Shown here: piece by piece, positions 63,961 to 64,000 of the stretch
How the letters are laid out: each line of letters begins with the position of its first letter
How positions within the stretch are numbered: position 1 is the first letter of the stretch
Source of the DNA: WTFY01 sp011523795
GTDB lineage: Bacteria > Pseudomonadota > Gammaproteobacteria > UBA4575
Reading direction: 5' to 3'
Length of the DNA stretch: 64,000 nt
Assembly (NCBI GenBank): GCA_965207475.1
Contig: OZ242278.1
Span: 1,178,001-1,242,000 of the forward strand
Notes under the pieces: model-generated
Seen by the model: only the letters and a program-made list of their open reading frames with translations
What the model was told of the DNA's origin: nothing
Databases searched by the model: none
Position numbers and translations under genes: made by a program

Positions 63961-64000
63961 ATGAATCCACAATTACTGACAGCATCCTACCTTGCAGCGG
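63961..64000 (+). CDS. pntB: NAD(P) transhydrogenase subunit beta, first 13 residues only
   Basis: The ATG at 63961 follows the pntA stop by 14 bases, with GGGAG upstream. The visible residues MNPQLLTASYLAA are hydrophobic, as expected for the first membrane helix of PntB. The identification rests on context, since the rest is outside the window. Confidence 0.75.
   Translation, partial: MNPQLLTASYLAA

Noticed and set aside
1..64000. tRNA, rRNA, CRISPR arrays, insertion sequences or prophage
   Set aside because: I looked in all gaps and found no cloverleaf, spaced direct repeats of CRISPR type, transposase or phage protein.

Overview
This window is about 64 kb of gammaproteobacterial chromosome. 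The gene content is mostly core, and the gene neighbourhoods are typical of Gammaproteobacteria: lptM-lysA-dapF-DUF484-xerC, hslVU-DUF971-ubiE-ubiJ-ubiB, argH/hemCDXY, gmk-rpoZ-spoT-ridA-recG and phoBR-pstSCAB-phoU. Base composition is moderately GC-rich and even. I see no insertion sequence, prophage, CRISPR array, tRNA or rRNA. The species cannot be named from the sequence alone. The Mrp-type antiporter, TRAP transporter, and iron and phosphate acquisition loci would fit an aquatic, possibly marine, lineage.

Layout. 0-3.2 kb: an iron locus with a divergent promoter and a near-consensus Fur box, with a di-heme oxidoreductase leftward and an LbtU-like porin plus imelysin rightward. 3.5-13 kb: polA, thrB, a TakP/FcbT-type TRAP transporter split over both strands, and uvrD. 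13-23.3 kb: a long leftward run of ubiquinone genes (ubiB, ubiJ, ubiE), the HslVU protease, xerC, DUF484, dapF, lysA and a tiny lptM. 23.4-31 kb: an esterase, argH, a HemS/ChuS-family heme protein behind a structured leader, then hemC-hemD-hemX-hemY. 31-38.4 kb: a ten-gene Mrp/complex-I-like cation antiporter operon with three large ND-type subunits. 38.5-45.3 kb: recG, ridA, spoT, rpoZ, gmk and two small membrane or lipoprotein genes. 45.6-62 kb: a phosphate island (phoU, pstBACS, phoRB, an OprP-like porin, DUF3859, a decayed plcP with an intact agt-like glycosyltransferase, ppk1, ppx). 62.4-64 kb: pntA and the start of pntB.

How the genes work together. In the phosphate island, PhoR/PhoB should sense phosphate limitation and act through several Pho boxes (four half-sites before pstS, one box before phoB, a weaker repeat before the porin). 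The porin and PstSCAB import phosphate, PhoU restrains signalling, and PPK1/PPX store and release it as polyphosphate. The fragment before the glycosyltransferase is the tail of a PlcP-type lipase, so this lineage probably once swapped phospholipids for glycolipids under phosphate stress and the lipase copy here is dead. The iron locus and the HemS/hem cluster form a second theme of iron and tetrapyrrole handling.

Points most worth a second look: DNA polymerase I has lost three of the four proofreading metal ligands; the omega subunit of RNA polymerase has twice its usual length, with an acidic tail; the plcP remnant; the leader before the HemS gene resembles a cobalamin riboswitch; and the antiporter operon carries three ND-type subunits and an unnamed small protein. 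I did not find a clearly new defence or mobile system.
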